Of a stretch of 64,000 nucleotides of DNA, positions 54,080 to 62,605 are shown in pieces (the first letter of the stretch is position 1; every line of letters starts with the position of its first letter). Source of the DNA: Bacillus sp. ISL-45 (GTDB lineage: Bacteria > Bacillota > Bacilli > Bacillales > Cytobacillaceae); the NCBI RefSeq assembly GCF_018613195.1, contig NZ_JAGGQQ010000011.1, positions 62,001 through 126,000 on the forward strand, given 5' to 3'. Under the pieces are notes generated by a model. That model was not told the origin of the DNA. It was given only the letters and a program-made list of their open reading frames with translations, and searched no databases. The translations under genes were made by a program, and so were the position numbers.

Positions 54080-54110
54080 GCACCTTTTTGGGTGTCTTTT
54101 TTTTGCCAAG
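54080..54110 (+). terminator. Intrinsic terminator of S66 gene
   Basis: GGCACC / GGTGTC (one G-U) around TTTTTG, then eight T. Confidence 0.75.
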
Positions 54111-54120
54111 AATTTGTCGG

Positions 54121-54675
54121 ATAAAACAGCTGGTGGAAGAACAGATTTAGTCTGAAGTAAGTTGCAGGTTCAAACAAAACAGCCGACGGAATAGCAGAAG
54201 TTGTCTAAAGTCACCCCAGGTTCAGACAAAACAGCCGACGGAATAGCAAAAGTTGTCCGAAGTCACCCCAGGTTCAGACAAAACAGCGGATGGAAGAGCA
54301 GAAGTTGTCCGAAGTCACCCCAGGTTCAGACAAAACAGCCGACGGAAGAGCAGAAATTGTCCGAAGTCACCCCAGGTTCAGACAAAACAGCCGACAAAAT
54401 AGCAGAAGTTGTCTGAAGTCACCCCAGGTTCAGACAAAATAGCCGACGGAATAGCAGAAGTTGTCTGAAGCCACCCCAGGTTCAGACAAAAGAGCCGATG
54501 GAAGAGCAGAAGTTGTCTGAAGTCACCCCAGGTTTAGACAAAACAGCCGATGGAAGAGGAGAAATTGTCTGAACTCACCCCAGGTTCAGACAAAACAGCG
54601 GACGGAAGAGCAGAAGTTGTCTGAAGTCACCCCAGGTTCAGACAAAACAGCCGATGGAAGAGCAGAATTTGTACG
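54121..54675. repeat. Large 52-bp tandem array with TTGTCTGAA / TTCAGACAA arms
   Basis: The CACCCC core starts at 54212, 54264, 54316, 54368, 54420, 54472, 54524, 54576 and 54628: nine units at an exact 52-bp period, plus decayed units at each end. Each unit has TTGTC(T/C)GAA facing TTCAGACAA across 11 bases. Since 52 is not a multiple of 3, successive units are read in different frames; the long open frames here are by-products. It separates the S66 gene from the catabolic operon. Confidence 0.95.
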
Positions 54676-54766
54676 AATTGTAGGCAATCCTCAATTACGA
54701 AAATGGATCAATTCCGTCCCTATCAAAAATCCCAGGCCAGTACCACTTATTTTTTACATCTTCAAG

Positions 54767-54794
54767 AAAGATTCCCCTTTTCATTTCATACAAT
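54767..54794 (+). promoter_or_regulatory. Candidate sigma-E promoter of the catabolic operon
   Basis: CATACAAT (54787-54794) matches the sigma-E -10 consensus; AAAGATT (54767-54773) 13 bases upstream is a modest -35 match. The B. subtilis yodTSRQP-kamA operon is reported as sigma-E dependent. No -24/-12 promoter is seen in 54676-54841. Confidence 0.35.
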
Positions 54795-54841
54795 TTATAG
54801 AATGTCCATTTAATTTTAATTGCGGTGAATGGAGTGAATGT

Positions 54842-56203
54842 ATGAAGCCGTCCTACTTGATTAAGCCTGCCCTGGATGAAAGCTATCCAGAGATTGACTA
54901 TGGAAAAGGTGTCTTTCTTTTTGACAAAGATGGCAAGAAATATCTTGATGCTGCATCCGGGGCTGTAACAGCAAATATCGGACACGGAGTTCCTGAAATT
55001 ATCCTGGCAATGCATGAACAGTCCAAACGGGTGTCATTTGTCTATCGCTCCCAATTCACCAGTGAGGCAGCAGAAAAGCTGGCGGAAAAACTCGCTGATG
55101 CGCTGCCGGGGGATTTGAATTGGAGTTTCTTTGTAAATAGTGGCTCAGAGGCTACTGAAACCGCGCTGAAAATTGCGATTCAGTACTGGCAAGAGAAAGG
55201 GATAAAGTCCAAAACAAAAATTTTATCAAGATGGATCAGCTACCATGGAATCACTCTAGGTGCACTATCTATGTCAGGGCATCCGGGAAGAAGAGCAAGG
55301 TTTGTTCCATTGCTTGAAGAATTCCCATCGATTTCGCCTCCATATTGTTATCGCTGTCCATATCAAAGCACAGCACCTGAGTGTGGTTTTTTATGTGCGA
55401 TGGAGCTTGAGGGAGCAATAAAGCGGATTGGTTCTGACCATATCGCCGGATTTATTGCAGAACCGGTTATTGGTGCGGCTGGAGGGGCGATCTCCCCCCC
55501 CAAAGGCTACTACGAAACAATTAAAAAGATTTGTGACGAAAACAATATATTATTCATTGCAGATGAGGTCATGACGGGTTTTGGCCGCACAGGGACGATG
55601 CTGGCATCAGAACACTGGAACATCATTCCCGATATTGTCGCGCTTGGTAAGGGAATGGGAGCAGGTTATGCCCCGATTGCGGCAACGGTTGTCAGTGACC
55701 ATGTGATGGAGCCTATTTTGAATGGCTCTAAATCAATCATGAGCGGCCATACTCTTAGCGCGAATCCACAATCCTGCGCAGCCGCACTGGCGGTAATGGA
55801 ATACCTTGAGAACAATCAAGTTTTAAATGAAGTCGGATCAAAGTCTGTGTACCTGAAAAATAAACTTGATAAGTTGAAAAATCAGTTTGATTTTATAGGA
55901 GATGTGCGGGGCAAAGGCCTGCTTCTCGGTCTTGAATTTGTCAGGTTGCCAGGTGCGAAACTCCCGTTTGAACGAAGCATGAAATTAACTGAACTAGTGG
56001 TTAAGGCGGGCAGGGATCATGGGATATTGCTGTACCCTGCAGGCGCTGGCATGGATGGTCTTTCAGGGGATGCAATAATTATTTCGCCACCGCTGACGAT
56101 CACCAGGCGGGAGATTGATGAATTAATAGCCTTGCTGAAGGCAACATTCATCGAAGTGTATAGAATACTGGGATTTCCTTTTGAAGATGGAGTTGAAAAG
56201 TAG
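54842..56203 (+). CDS. yodT: Class III aminotransferase YodT (probable N-acetyl-beta-lysine transaminase)
   Basis: A 453-residue PLP enzyme. Family parts are FFVNSGSEATETALKIA, ILFIADEVMTGFGRTG and the PLP lysine Lys270 in LGKGMGAGYAP. A Cys-rich loop (PYCYRCPYQSTAPECGFLC) is typical of YodT-like members. Class III enzymes often act on omega- or beta-amino groups, and the operon suggests removal of the 3-amino group of N6-acetyl-beta-lysine; this is inference. ATG 54842 follows GGAGTGAA. It is first in a tightly packed operon, with the next ATG directly after its stop. Confidence 0.87.
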   Translation: MKPSYLIKPALDESYPEIDYGKGVFLFDKDGKKYLDAASGAVTANIGHGVPEIILAMHEQSKRVSFVYRSQFTSEAAEKLAEKLADALPGDLNWSFFVNSGSEATETALKIAIQYWQEKGIKSKTKILSRWISYHGITLGALSMSGHPGRRARFVPLLEEFPSISPPYCYRCPYQSTAPECGFLCAMELEGAIKRIGSDHIAGFIAEPVIGAAGGAISPPKGYYETIKKICDENNILFIADEVMTGFGRTGTMLASEHWNIIPDIVALGKGMGAGYAPIAATVVSDHVMEPILNGSKSIMSGHTLSANPQSCAAALAVMEYLENNQVLNEVGSKSVYLKNKLDKLKNQFDFIGDVRGKGLLLGLEFVRLPGAKLPFERSMKLTELVVKAGRDHGILLYPAGAGMDGLSGDAIIISPPLTITRREIDELIALLKATFIEVYRILGFPFEDGVEK

Positions 56204-56896
56204 ATGGATAATCCATTTGGAAAAATTGCGACGCTTGAGCAGGCAATGGAGCATTTTTATGACGGAATGACTTTGATGTTTGGCGGATTTGGCGGGGTAG
56301 GGTCACCTCCTGACCTGATTGACGGCATTCTTGAAAAAGAAATAAAAAATCTTGTGCTGATTGGAAATGATACTGGTTTTCCCGAGGTCGGCATTGGCAA
56401 AATTGTCAGCCGCGGTAAGGCAAAGAAAGTGATCGCCTCCCATATTGGGTCCAACCCAGTAGCAGGCACCCTGATGACCCAGGGAGAACTGGAGGTTGAA
56501 TTCTCGCCGCAGGGAACCCTGACAGAACGGATTCGTGCTGGAGGAATTGGACTTGGAGCAATTTTGACAGATGTAGGAGTGGATCATGAGTTTGTTGCAA
56601 AAGGCAAACAAAGAATGACTTTGAACGGCAAAGATTATTTGATTGAAACTGCGTTAACGGCCGAAGTTTCAATCGTTTATGCAAAAAAGGCAGATCCATA
56701 TGGAAATCTTGTCTTTGATAAAAGTGCCAGGAATACGAACCCGCTCGTGGCGATGGCCGGAAAATTCACCATCGCGGAGGCAGAGGAAATTGTGCCCCTT
56801 GGCAGCCTTGATCCTGAAGAAATCGTCACGCCTGGTGTATTTGTGGATATGGTAATTCCGTCTGGAGGGGTGAATTGGAAATGGGCATGGGAATAG
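56204..56896 (+). CDS. yodS: 3-oxoacid CoA-transferase, subunit A
   Basis: A 230-residue family I CoA-transferase alpha subunit. MTLMFGGFGGVGSPPDLIDGIL and the later LTERIRAGGIGLGAILTDVGVDH (each partly quoted) are typical of ScoA/AtoD. It forms a heteromer with the next gene's product and moves CoA to a 3-oxo acid. The start ATG touches the stop of yodT, and its end overlaps the start of subunit B by 22 bases. In this operon the likely acceptor is a 3-oxo-6-acetamidohexanoate (inference). Confidence 0.92.
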   Translation: MDNPFGKIATLEQAMEHFYDGMTLMFGGFGGVGSPPDLIDGILEKEIKNLVLIGNDTGFPEVGIGKIVSRGKAKKVIASHIGSNPVAGTLMTQGELEVEFSPQGTLTERIRAGGIGLGAILTDVGVDHEFVAKGKQRMTLNGKDYLIETALTAEVSIVYAKKADPYGNLVFDKSARNTNPLVAMAGKFTIAEAEEIVPLGSLDPEEIVTPGVFVDMVIPSGGVNWKWAWE

Positions 56897-57546
56897 ATGT
56901 CAGAAACAGAATGGCCAGACGAGCCGCCGAAGAAATTTCTCCGGGCATGGTTGTTAACCTGGGCATAGGAATTCCCTCCCTGGTACCAAACCACCTTCCC
57001 GAAAAAACGAGAGTCATGTTCCATGCTGAAAACGGAATTGTCGGAATGGGAAAGTCGCCGGAAAAAGGTCAGGAGGATGAAAACCTGTGCAATGCCGGCG
57101 GATTCCCAGTCACTGTCATGGCGGGTTCCTCTTATTGTGATAGTGCTATAGCCTTCGGTATGATTCGCAGAGGCAGAGTGGATCTTACTATTCTAGGATC
57201 CTTACAGGTTAGCCAAAAAGGGGACCTTGCGAACTGGATTGTCCCCGGCAAGAAGGTTCCGGGCATGGGAGGAGCAATGGAGCTGGCACAAAAAGCCCGA
57301 AAAGTTGCCGTATTGATGAACCATACGGATAAAAACGGAGTTTCTAAAATCGTTCAATCGTGTACCTTGCCATTAACCGCTTCTGAATGTGTTGACATGG
57401 TCATCACCGATCTCGCCGTTTTTAAAATAATTGACGGTTCATTGATTTTGTCTGAACTTTTTGCGCCACATACAATACCTGAAGTTACCGGAAAGACCGC
57501 ATGCGATTTTACAATCGACGAAAACATCCGGATTATCGAATATTAA
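56875..57546 (+). CDS. yodR: 3-oxoacid CoA-transferase, subunit B
   Basis: A 223-residue beta subunit. The catalytic Glu lies in FHAENGIVGMG; VNLGIGIPSLVPN and GGAMELAQKARKVAVLMNHTDKNG (quoted in part) are ScoB/AtoA signatures. TTG 56875 has GGAGG six bases upstream; ATG 56881 is also possible. It overlaps subunit A by 22 bases, so the two are made together. The deacetylase gene begins 14 bases after its stop. Confidence 0.92.
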   Translation: MEMGMGIDVRNRMARRAAEEISPGMVVNLGIGIPSLVPNHLPEKTRVMFHAENGIVGMGKSPEKGQEDENLCNAGGFPVTVMAGSSYCDSAIAFGMIRRGRVDLTILGSLQVSQKGDLANWIVPGKKVPGMGGAMELAQKARKVAVLMNHTDKNGVSKIVQSCTLPLTASECVDMVITDLAVFKIIDGSLILSELFAPHTIPEVTGKTACDFTIDENIRIIEY

Positions 57547-57560
57547 AAGGGGCTGATATC

Positions 57561-58829
57561 GTGCAAACTCCTGAGCAAAAGGTGAGGAATTACATTAAAG
57601 AAAGCAGAATAAGAGGGACCCGGCTTTTGCAAAAATTAGTTCAGGAACCGAGTACTAGAGGGGATGAAAGCGGAGCCCAGGCAGTCATTATTGAAAAATG
57701 CCGCGAGCTGGGGCTTGAAATGGATATTTGGGAAATCGGGGAGAACGGACTGGCTGCTCACCCCGCTTTTTGTTCAGATCGAAAAGACTTCACTGGGAAC
57801 CCAAACGCTGTAGGAATCATGAGAGGAACAGGTGGAGGCAAGTCGATGATCCTGAATGGACATATTGATGTTGTTCCCGCAGGCGACACAAAAGATTGGG
57901 AACGGGACCCGTTCAGCGGACATATCGAATGCGGCAAGTTATTTGGCAGAGGCTCGACAGATATGAAGGGCGGCACAACTTCGCTGCTTATGGCGATGGA
58001 GGCATTAAAAAATTCAGGAATCAAGCTAAAGGGCGATGTCATTTTTCAAAGTGTGATCGAAGAAGAAAGCGGTGGTGCGGGAACACTTGCTGCTGTCCTG
58101 AGAGGTTATAAAGCGGATGCAGCCATCATCCCTGAGCCGACTAATATGAAGCTGTTTCCAAAACAGCAAGGATCCATGTGGTTCAGGATTTCAGTGAAAG
58201 GAAAAGGGGCGCATGGCGGAACGAGGTATGAAGGTGTCAATGCGATTGAGAAAGCGATGCTGGTTATTGATAGACTGAGAATTTTGGAGTCTCGGAGAAA
58301 TGAAAGGATTACTGACCCGTTTTTTGAAAGCATCCCAATCCCGATTCCTATCAATATCGGAAAAATCCATGCTGGAGACTGGCCATCATCTGTACCGGAT
58401 TTAGCTGTAATTGAGGGGAGGATGGGAGTGGCTCCCAATGAAACACAGGATGAGGCAAAGAGGGAAATGTTTGAAGCCATTGTCGAAGTCTGTAACGAAG
58501 ACCCATGGCTGAGAGAAAATAAACCTAAACTTGAATGGTTCGGTGCAAGCTGGTTGCCAGGCGACCTGGATCCTGAACATGAGCTGATTCATGTCCTTTC
58601 AGAAAGCTTTATGAACGTTAAGGAAAAATCTCCATTAATCGAGGCATCCCCATGGGCAACTGACGGCGGTATCCTCTCCAAGGTAGGTGGAGTGCCTGTA
58701 GTTGTTTTTGGACCCGGGGTGACGGAAACCGCACATCAGGCGAATGAATATATCAAGCTTGAAGATGTTTTTGAAGCGGCGGAAATCATTGCACTTGCTC
58801 TGCTTAAGTGGTGTGAGGTCAGCGATTAG
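57561..58829 (+). CDS. yodQ: M20-family deacetylase/peptidase YodQ
   Basis: A 422-residue metal-dependent amidohydrolase of the ArgE/DapE type. Zinc and catalytic motifs: LNGHIDVVPAGD, GRGSTDMKGG, EEESGGAG and the C-terminal TAHQANEYI. Relatives remove acetyl or succinyl groups from amines. In this operon the fitting substrate is 4-acetamidobutanoate or a related acetamido acid (inference). GTG 57561 is preferred because AAAAGGGG lies 9 bases upstream; an earlier ATG 57501 would overlap the CoA-transferase gene. Confidence 0.87.
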   Translation: MQTPEQKVRNYIKESRIRGTRLLQKLVQEPSTRGDESGAQAVIIEKCRELGLEMDIWEIGENGLAAHPAFCSDRKDFTGNPNAVGIMRGTGGGKSMILNGHIDVVPAGDTKDWERDPFSGHIECGKLFGRGSTDMKGGTTSLLMAMEALKNSGIKLKGDVIFQSVIEEESGGAGTLAAVLRGYKADAAIIPEPTNMKLFPKQQGSMWFRISVKGKGAHGGTRYEGVNAIEKAMLVIDRLRILESRRNERITDPFFESIPIPIPINIGKIHAGDWPSSVPDLAVIEGRMGVAPNETQDEAKREMFEAIVEVCNEDPWLRENKPKLEWFGASWLPGDLDPEHELIHVLSESFMNVKEKSPLIEASPWATDGGILSKVGGVPVVVFGPGVTETAHQANEYIKLEDVFEAAEIIALALLKWCEVSD

Positions 58830-58850
58830 AGAAAAGGGGGAACCAAACAA

Positions 58851-60179
58851 ATGGGAGATATAAAGATTAAAACAGCTATACCAGGCCCAAAGGCAAAGGC
58901 ATTGTTAGAGCGGAAAGAAAAAAATATCCCTGTGGGACCGTTCAACACAATCAAGTCGTTTGCGGAAAGAGGAGAAGGTGCCTTATTGACGGATGTTGAT
59001 GGAAATACATTCATCGATTTTGCGGGCGCCATCGGCACACTGAATGTTGGCCACTGTCCAAGTAATGTAGTGAAAGCACTTCATGAGCAGATCGACCGCT
59101 ATCTTCACCCGTGCTTCCATGTGATGATGTATGAACCATATATAGAACTTGCGGAAATTCTAAACAACATTACTCCAGGGACTCATGATAAAAAAACATT
59201 CTTCCTGAGCAGCGGAGCAGAAGCAGTAGAAAATGCGATAAAGATAGCAAGGAAATATTCAGGCCGGAAAGGAATCATTTCTTTTGAACGAGGTTTTCAC
59301 GGAAGGACCTATATGGCAATGTCGCTGACGAGCAAGGTCAAACCATATAAATACCAGTTCGGCCCGTTCGCTCCGGAAACCTATAAATGGCCATTCCCGG
59401 TGTATTCTCAAGAAAAAGGCATGGCACCTGAAGAACTGGATGCCTACATGTTAAAAAAATTTGAGACATTTTTCCTTAGCGAGGTTCCTGGCACCGAAAT
59501 TGCGGCTGTCATAATGGAACCGATTCAGGGTGAAGGCGGATTTAATATTCCATCCAAAACCTTTGTCCAAGGAGTGAAAAGGATTTGTGAACAGTATGGG
59601 ATTCTCTTTATTGCAGACGAAATCCAAACCGGTTTCGGCAGGACAGGGAAGATGTTTGCGATGGAGCACTACGATGTGGTCCCCGATTTGATGACGATGT
59701 CAAAATCGATTGCTGCTGGGCTGCCGATCAGTGCGGTCACGGGAAGTGCTGAAATTATGGACTCAGCAGGTATCGGGGAAATTGGCGGAACCTTTGGCGG
59801 AAGTCCTCTTGGTTGTGTAGCGGCAATAGAAGTCGTTAAAATGATAGAAGAGCTAAATCTTCTTGATAGAGCAAACCTGTTCGGGGAAAAGTTCCAGGAA
59901 AGGTTCGGCAAGCTGACAGACAGTTTTTCGGAAATAGGCGATATCCGTTCTTTAGGTGCTATGTGTGCGATCGAATTTTTCGATGAGAATGATCGGCCAA
60001 ACGGCCAAATCGTTCGAGAAATACTTGCAAAAGCACATCAGCGAGGATTAATTTTAATGAGCGCTGGTCTTTATGGTAATGTAATCAGGCTTTTAGCACC
60101 TCTGGTCATAACAGAGGATCAAATGGAGGAAGGGTTCGATGTGCTTGAATCAGCAATCACTGAATGCTGCAAGCGGTAG
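58851..60179 (+). CDS. gabT: 4-aminobutyrate aminotransferase
   Basis: A 442-residue class III aminotransferase close to GabT. FFLSSGAEAVENAIKIAR, ILFIADEIQTGFGRTGK and Lys285 in MSKSIAAGLPISAV are the family motifs. It would convert GABA to succinate semialdehyde. ATG 58851 follows AAAGGGGG. It lies 21 bases after yodQ and 12 before the aldehyde dehydrogenase gene. In the B. subtilis yod operon as I recall it, gabT and the dehydrogenase are not present at this place. Confidence 0.88.
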   Translation: MGDIKIKTAIPGPKAKALLERKEKNIPVGPFNTIKSFAERGEGALLTDVDGNTFIDFAGAIGTLNVGHCPSNVVKALHEQIDRYLHPCFHVMMYEPYIELAEILNNITPGTHDKKTFFLSSGAEAVENAIKIARKYSGRKGIISFERGFHGRTYMAMSLTSKVKPYKYQFGPFAPETYKWPFPVYSQEKGMAPEELDAYMLKKFETFFLSEVPGTEIAAVIMEPIQGEGGFNIPSKTFVQGVKRICEQYGILFIADEIQTGFGRTGKMFAMEHYDVVPDLMTMSKSIAAGLPISAVTGSAEIMDSAGIGEIGGTFGGSPLGCVAAIEVVKMIEELNLLDRANLFGEKFQERFGKLTDSFSEIGDIRSLGAMCAIEFFDENDRPNGQIVREILAKAHQRGLILMSAGLYGNVIRLLAPLVITEDQMEEGFDVLESAITECCKR

Positions 60180-60191
60180 GAGGGGGAAACA

Positions 60192-61613
60192 ATGAGACAG
60201 AATTTATGGATTAATGGTGAAAGCGTTGAATGTGATAAATACCGTCCGCTTTTTAATCCTTTTAATGGAGAAAAAATTGCCGATGTAGCAGAGGCAAGCA
60301 AAGAAGACGTGATAAAAGCGATAGATTCAGCTGCCGGGTCAGCAGGGACGATGGCAGAGATGGATGCCTATAAGCGTTCCGACATTCTCCGGAGAGTGGC
60401 TGAATTAATCCAGGAGGACAGGGAGGAGTGCGCCCGCCTGATTGCGGAGGAATCCTCCAAACCATTGAAGGCTGCATTTGGTGAAGTCGACCGTACCATC
60501 ATGACCTATAAGTTTGCATCAGAAGAAGCAAGGAGGCTTCACGGCGAAACAATCCCGATGGACGCGGCTCCTGGAGGCGAGGGAAGAGTCGCCTATACGG
60601 TGAGGGAGCCGCTTGGAGTTATTGCTGCGATCACTCCTTTCAACTTCCCGATGAATCTTGTTGCCCATAAAGTCGGCCCGGCAATCGCTGCCGGAAATAC
60701 GGTAGTCCTTAAGCCAGCCAGCCAGACCCCATTATCAGCCTATAAAATTGCTTCCTATTTCCATGAAGCAGGGCTTCCTGCGGGTGCTCTCAATGTTGTG
60801 ACAGGCAGCGGAAAAAGTGTTGGTGATGTGCTGATTGCCGATGACCGGGTGAAGATGGTCACTTTTACGGGAAGTCCTGAAGTTGGGAAGCATATCCGAG
60901 AAAATGCCGGGTTGAAACGAGTAACTCTGGAACTGGGTTCCAATTCAGCATTGATTGTCGATGATGGAACCGATCTTAAAAAGGTAATGCCAAGAATTGT
61001 TACTGGAGCCTTTTCTAATCAGGGGCAGGTTTGCATCTCTATCCAGAGGATTTTCGTACACGAAGCGATCGCTGCTGAATTTGTTTCTTTGTTTATTGAA
61101 GAAGCTGGCAAACTGAAGGTGGGAGATCCACTGGATGTGCAAACAGATTTAGCTGCAATGATCAGCGGAAATGATGTGACCAGGGCAAAAGCCTGGATTC
61201 AGGATGCAGTGGAAAGTGGAGCGGAGCTCGTATATGGCGGAGATAGTGAAAGACAAATCTTGAAGCCAACTGTGCTGCTCAATGCAAAGCTCACTGATAA
61301 AATTTCCTGTGAGGAAGTGTTCGCCCCGGTTGTCCACATTAATACATTCCTTGAATTCGCTGATGCGATTGCTAAGGCTAATGACTCAAAGTACGGGCTG
61401 CAGGCAGGAGTCTATACGAATGATCTTCAAAAAGCGATGCAAGCGGCAAAAAAACTTCATGTCGGCGGTGTGATGATCAATGAAATACCGACATTCAGGG
61501 TAGATCATATGCCTTACGGCGGTGTCAAAATGAGTGGAACCGGAAGAGAAGGGATTAAATACGCTTTAGAAGAGATGACCGAACTGAAGCTTGTTTCAAT
61601 CAAACTGGATTGA
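60192..61613 (+). CDS. NAD(P)-dependent aldehyde dehydrogenase
   Basis: A 473-residue ALDH. The cofactor and oxyanion region is ITPFNFPMNLVAHKVGPA, Glu lies in TLELGSNSALIV, and the catalytic Cys281 in NQGQVCISIQR. The GSNSA and ISIQR signatures resemble the lactaldehyde/glyceraldehyde dehydrogenase branch more than classical GabD, so succinate semialdehyde as substrate is inferred from gabT next door. ATG 60192 follows AGGAGGGGG. A terminator follows at 61619. Confidence 0.88.
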   Translation: MRQNLWINGESVECDKYRPLFNPFNGEKIADVAEASKEDVIKAIDSAAGSAGTMAEMDAYKRSDILRRVAELIQEDREECARLIAEESSKPLKAAFGEVDRTIMTYKFASEEARRLHGETIPMDAAPGGEGRVAYTVREPLGVIAAITPFNFPMNLVAHKVGPAIAAGNTVVLKPASQTPLSAYKIASYFHEAGLPAGALNVVTGSGKSVGDVLIADDRVKMVTFTGSPEVGKHIRENAGLKRVTLELGSNSALIVDDGTDLKKVMPRIVTGAFSNQGQVCISIQRIFVHEAIAAEFVSLFIEEAGKLKVGDPLDVQTDLAAMISGNDVTRAKAWIQDAVESGAELVYGGDSERQILKPTVLLNAKLTDKISCEEVFAPVVHINTFLEFADAIAKANDSKYGLQAGVYTNDLQKAMQAAKKLHVGGVMINEIPTFRVDHMPYGGVKMSGTGREGIKYALEEMTELKLVSIKLD

Positions 61614-61618
61614 ATCGT

Positions 61619-61644
61619 CAGCCTGGCTTTAAGCCGGGCTTTTC
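61619..61644 (+). terminator. Terminator after the aldehyde dehydrogenase gene
   Basis: AGCCTGGC / GCCGGGCT (one G-U) with a short loop and four T; probably partial. Confidence 0.65.
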
Positions 61645-61731
61645 ATACGATTGAAATGTTGAAGATCGGTAATAGGGGGTTTGAATATGCACTTAGGAAA
61701 AACATTAGCTTTATCGGAAAAGGAGTATAAC

Positions 61732-62553
61732 ATGACCGTTTATCTTGATAAACAGAATAAACGAGTCAGAGTAGAAGATTATTTAGGGAGTTTATCAAAA
61801 GTATTGGATCGAGCTGAAGGGTTTATTGAGAGTGAAAAGGCTGACAAATTGATTATCAAAGGAAGAAGAGAACATTTTACACAGCTGATCGAACGAGGTT
61901 TCAGTTTTGAAGCAAGTATTGATGGGTTCTTCCTGGGCTCTGACTGTGTGTTCTTTTCGAAGTTTTTCAGCGACGAAAGAAGGACTTCGCCGCATTGGCT
62001 TCAAGAGGATGGAATCATTAAAAGTGTTTACCATCTGGCAGAACCAGCACAGAAACTCACACCTCCAAAGGATTACATTTTGAAAAAGATGGACGAAACG
62101 GATTCAAAAGGATTGTCTCATTTATACAAAGTAGTTTTCCAAATTTATCCCACACCGTTGAATGATCCAGAGTATATCGTCAAAACAATGAAAGAAGGAA
62201 CCATTTATTACGGATTTGTCCATGATGGTCAGATCGTAAGCGCTGCATCAGCAGAAGTGGACTCTTTTTATAAAAATGCAGAGATGACTGATTGTGCGAC
62301 ATTAAAAGAGCACAGGAAGCACGGATTGATGAAGGTGCTGCTAGCCCGCCTTGAGGAGGAACTGATCGAAAATGGCATATATTGTTCTTACTCCATCGCC
62401 AGGGCATTATCGTTCGGGATGAACGCAGCCCTCCATCAACTGGGTTATGCATACCGTGGCAGACTGGTGAACAATGTGTTTATCTATGATAAAATTGAAA
62501 ACATGAACGTTTGGATAAAAGATTTGGCAAAACCGCCAAATTTTGGGCAGTGA
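61732..62553 (+). CDS. ablB: Beta-lysine N6-acetyltransferase (AblB/YodP)
   Basis: A 273-residue GNAT protein. The acetyl-CoA site lies near CATLKEHRKHGLMKVLLARLEEEL (quoted in full length of 24 is avoided: the core is HRKHGLMKVLL), with the family end SYSIARALSFGMNAALHQLGY. AblB acetylates beta-lysine made by lysine 2,3-aminomutase. ATG 61732 has AAGGAG 8 bases upstream; ATG 61687 behind GGGGG would add 15 residues. In B. subtilis yodP is next to kamA; here a regulator follows and kamA is not in the window. Confidence 0.87.
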   Translation: MTVYLDKQNKRVRVEDYLGSLSKVLDRAEGFIESEKADKLIIKGRREHFTQLIERGFSFEASIDGFFLGSDCVFFSKFFSDERRTSPHWLQEDGIIKSVYHLAEPAQKLTPPKDYILKKMDETDSKGLSHLYKVVFQIYPTPLNDPEYIVKTMKEGTIYYGFVHDGQIVSAASAEVDSFYKNAEMTDCATLKEHRKHGLMKVLLARLEEELIENGIYCSYSIARALSFGMNAALHQLGYAYRGRLVNNVFIYDKIENMNVWIKDLAKPPNFGQ

Positions 62554-62605
62554 AAAGACAGTTTTTCGGCACTCTGTCATATACTGAATATGGGAGTGTG
62601 ATGAG

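Noticed and set aside
54121-54675. CRISPR array
   Set aside because: The whole 52-bp unit repeats; there are no unique spacers and no cas genes nearby.
54201-54841. Open reading frames through the 52-bp array, one running into the aminotransferase
   Set aside because: They consist of repeat translations; ATG 54842 with GGAGTGAA gives the normal family start.
54676-54841. -24/-12 sigma-54 promoter before yodT
   Set aside because: No GG/GC pair with the right spacing and context was found by eye.
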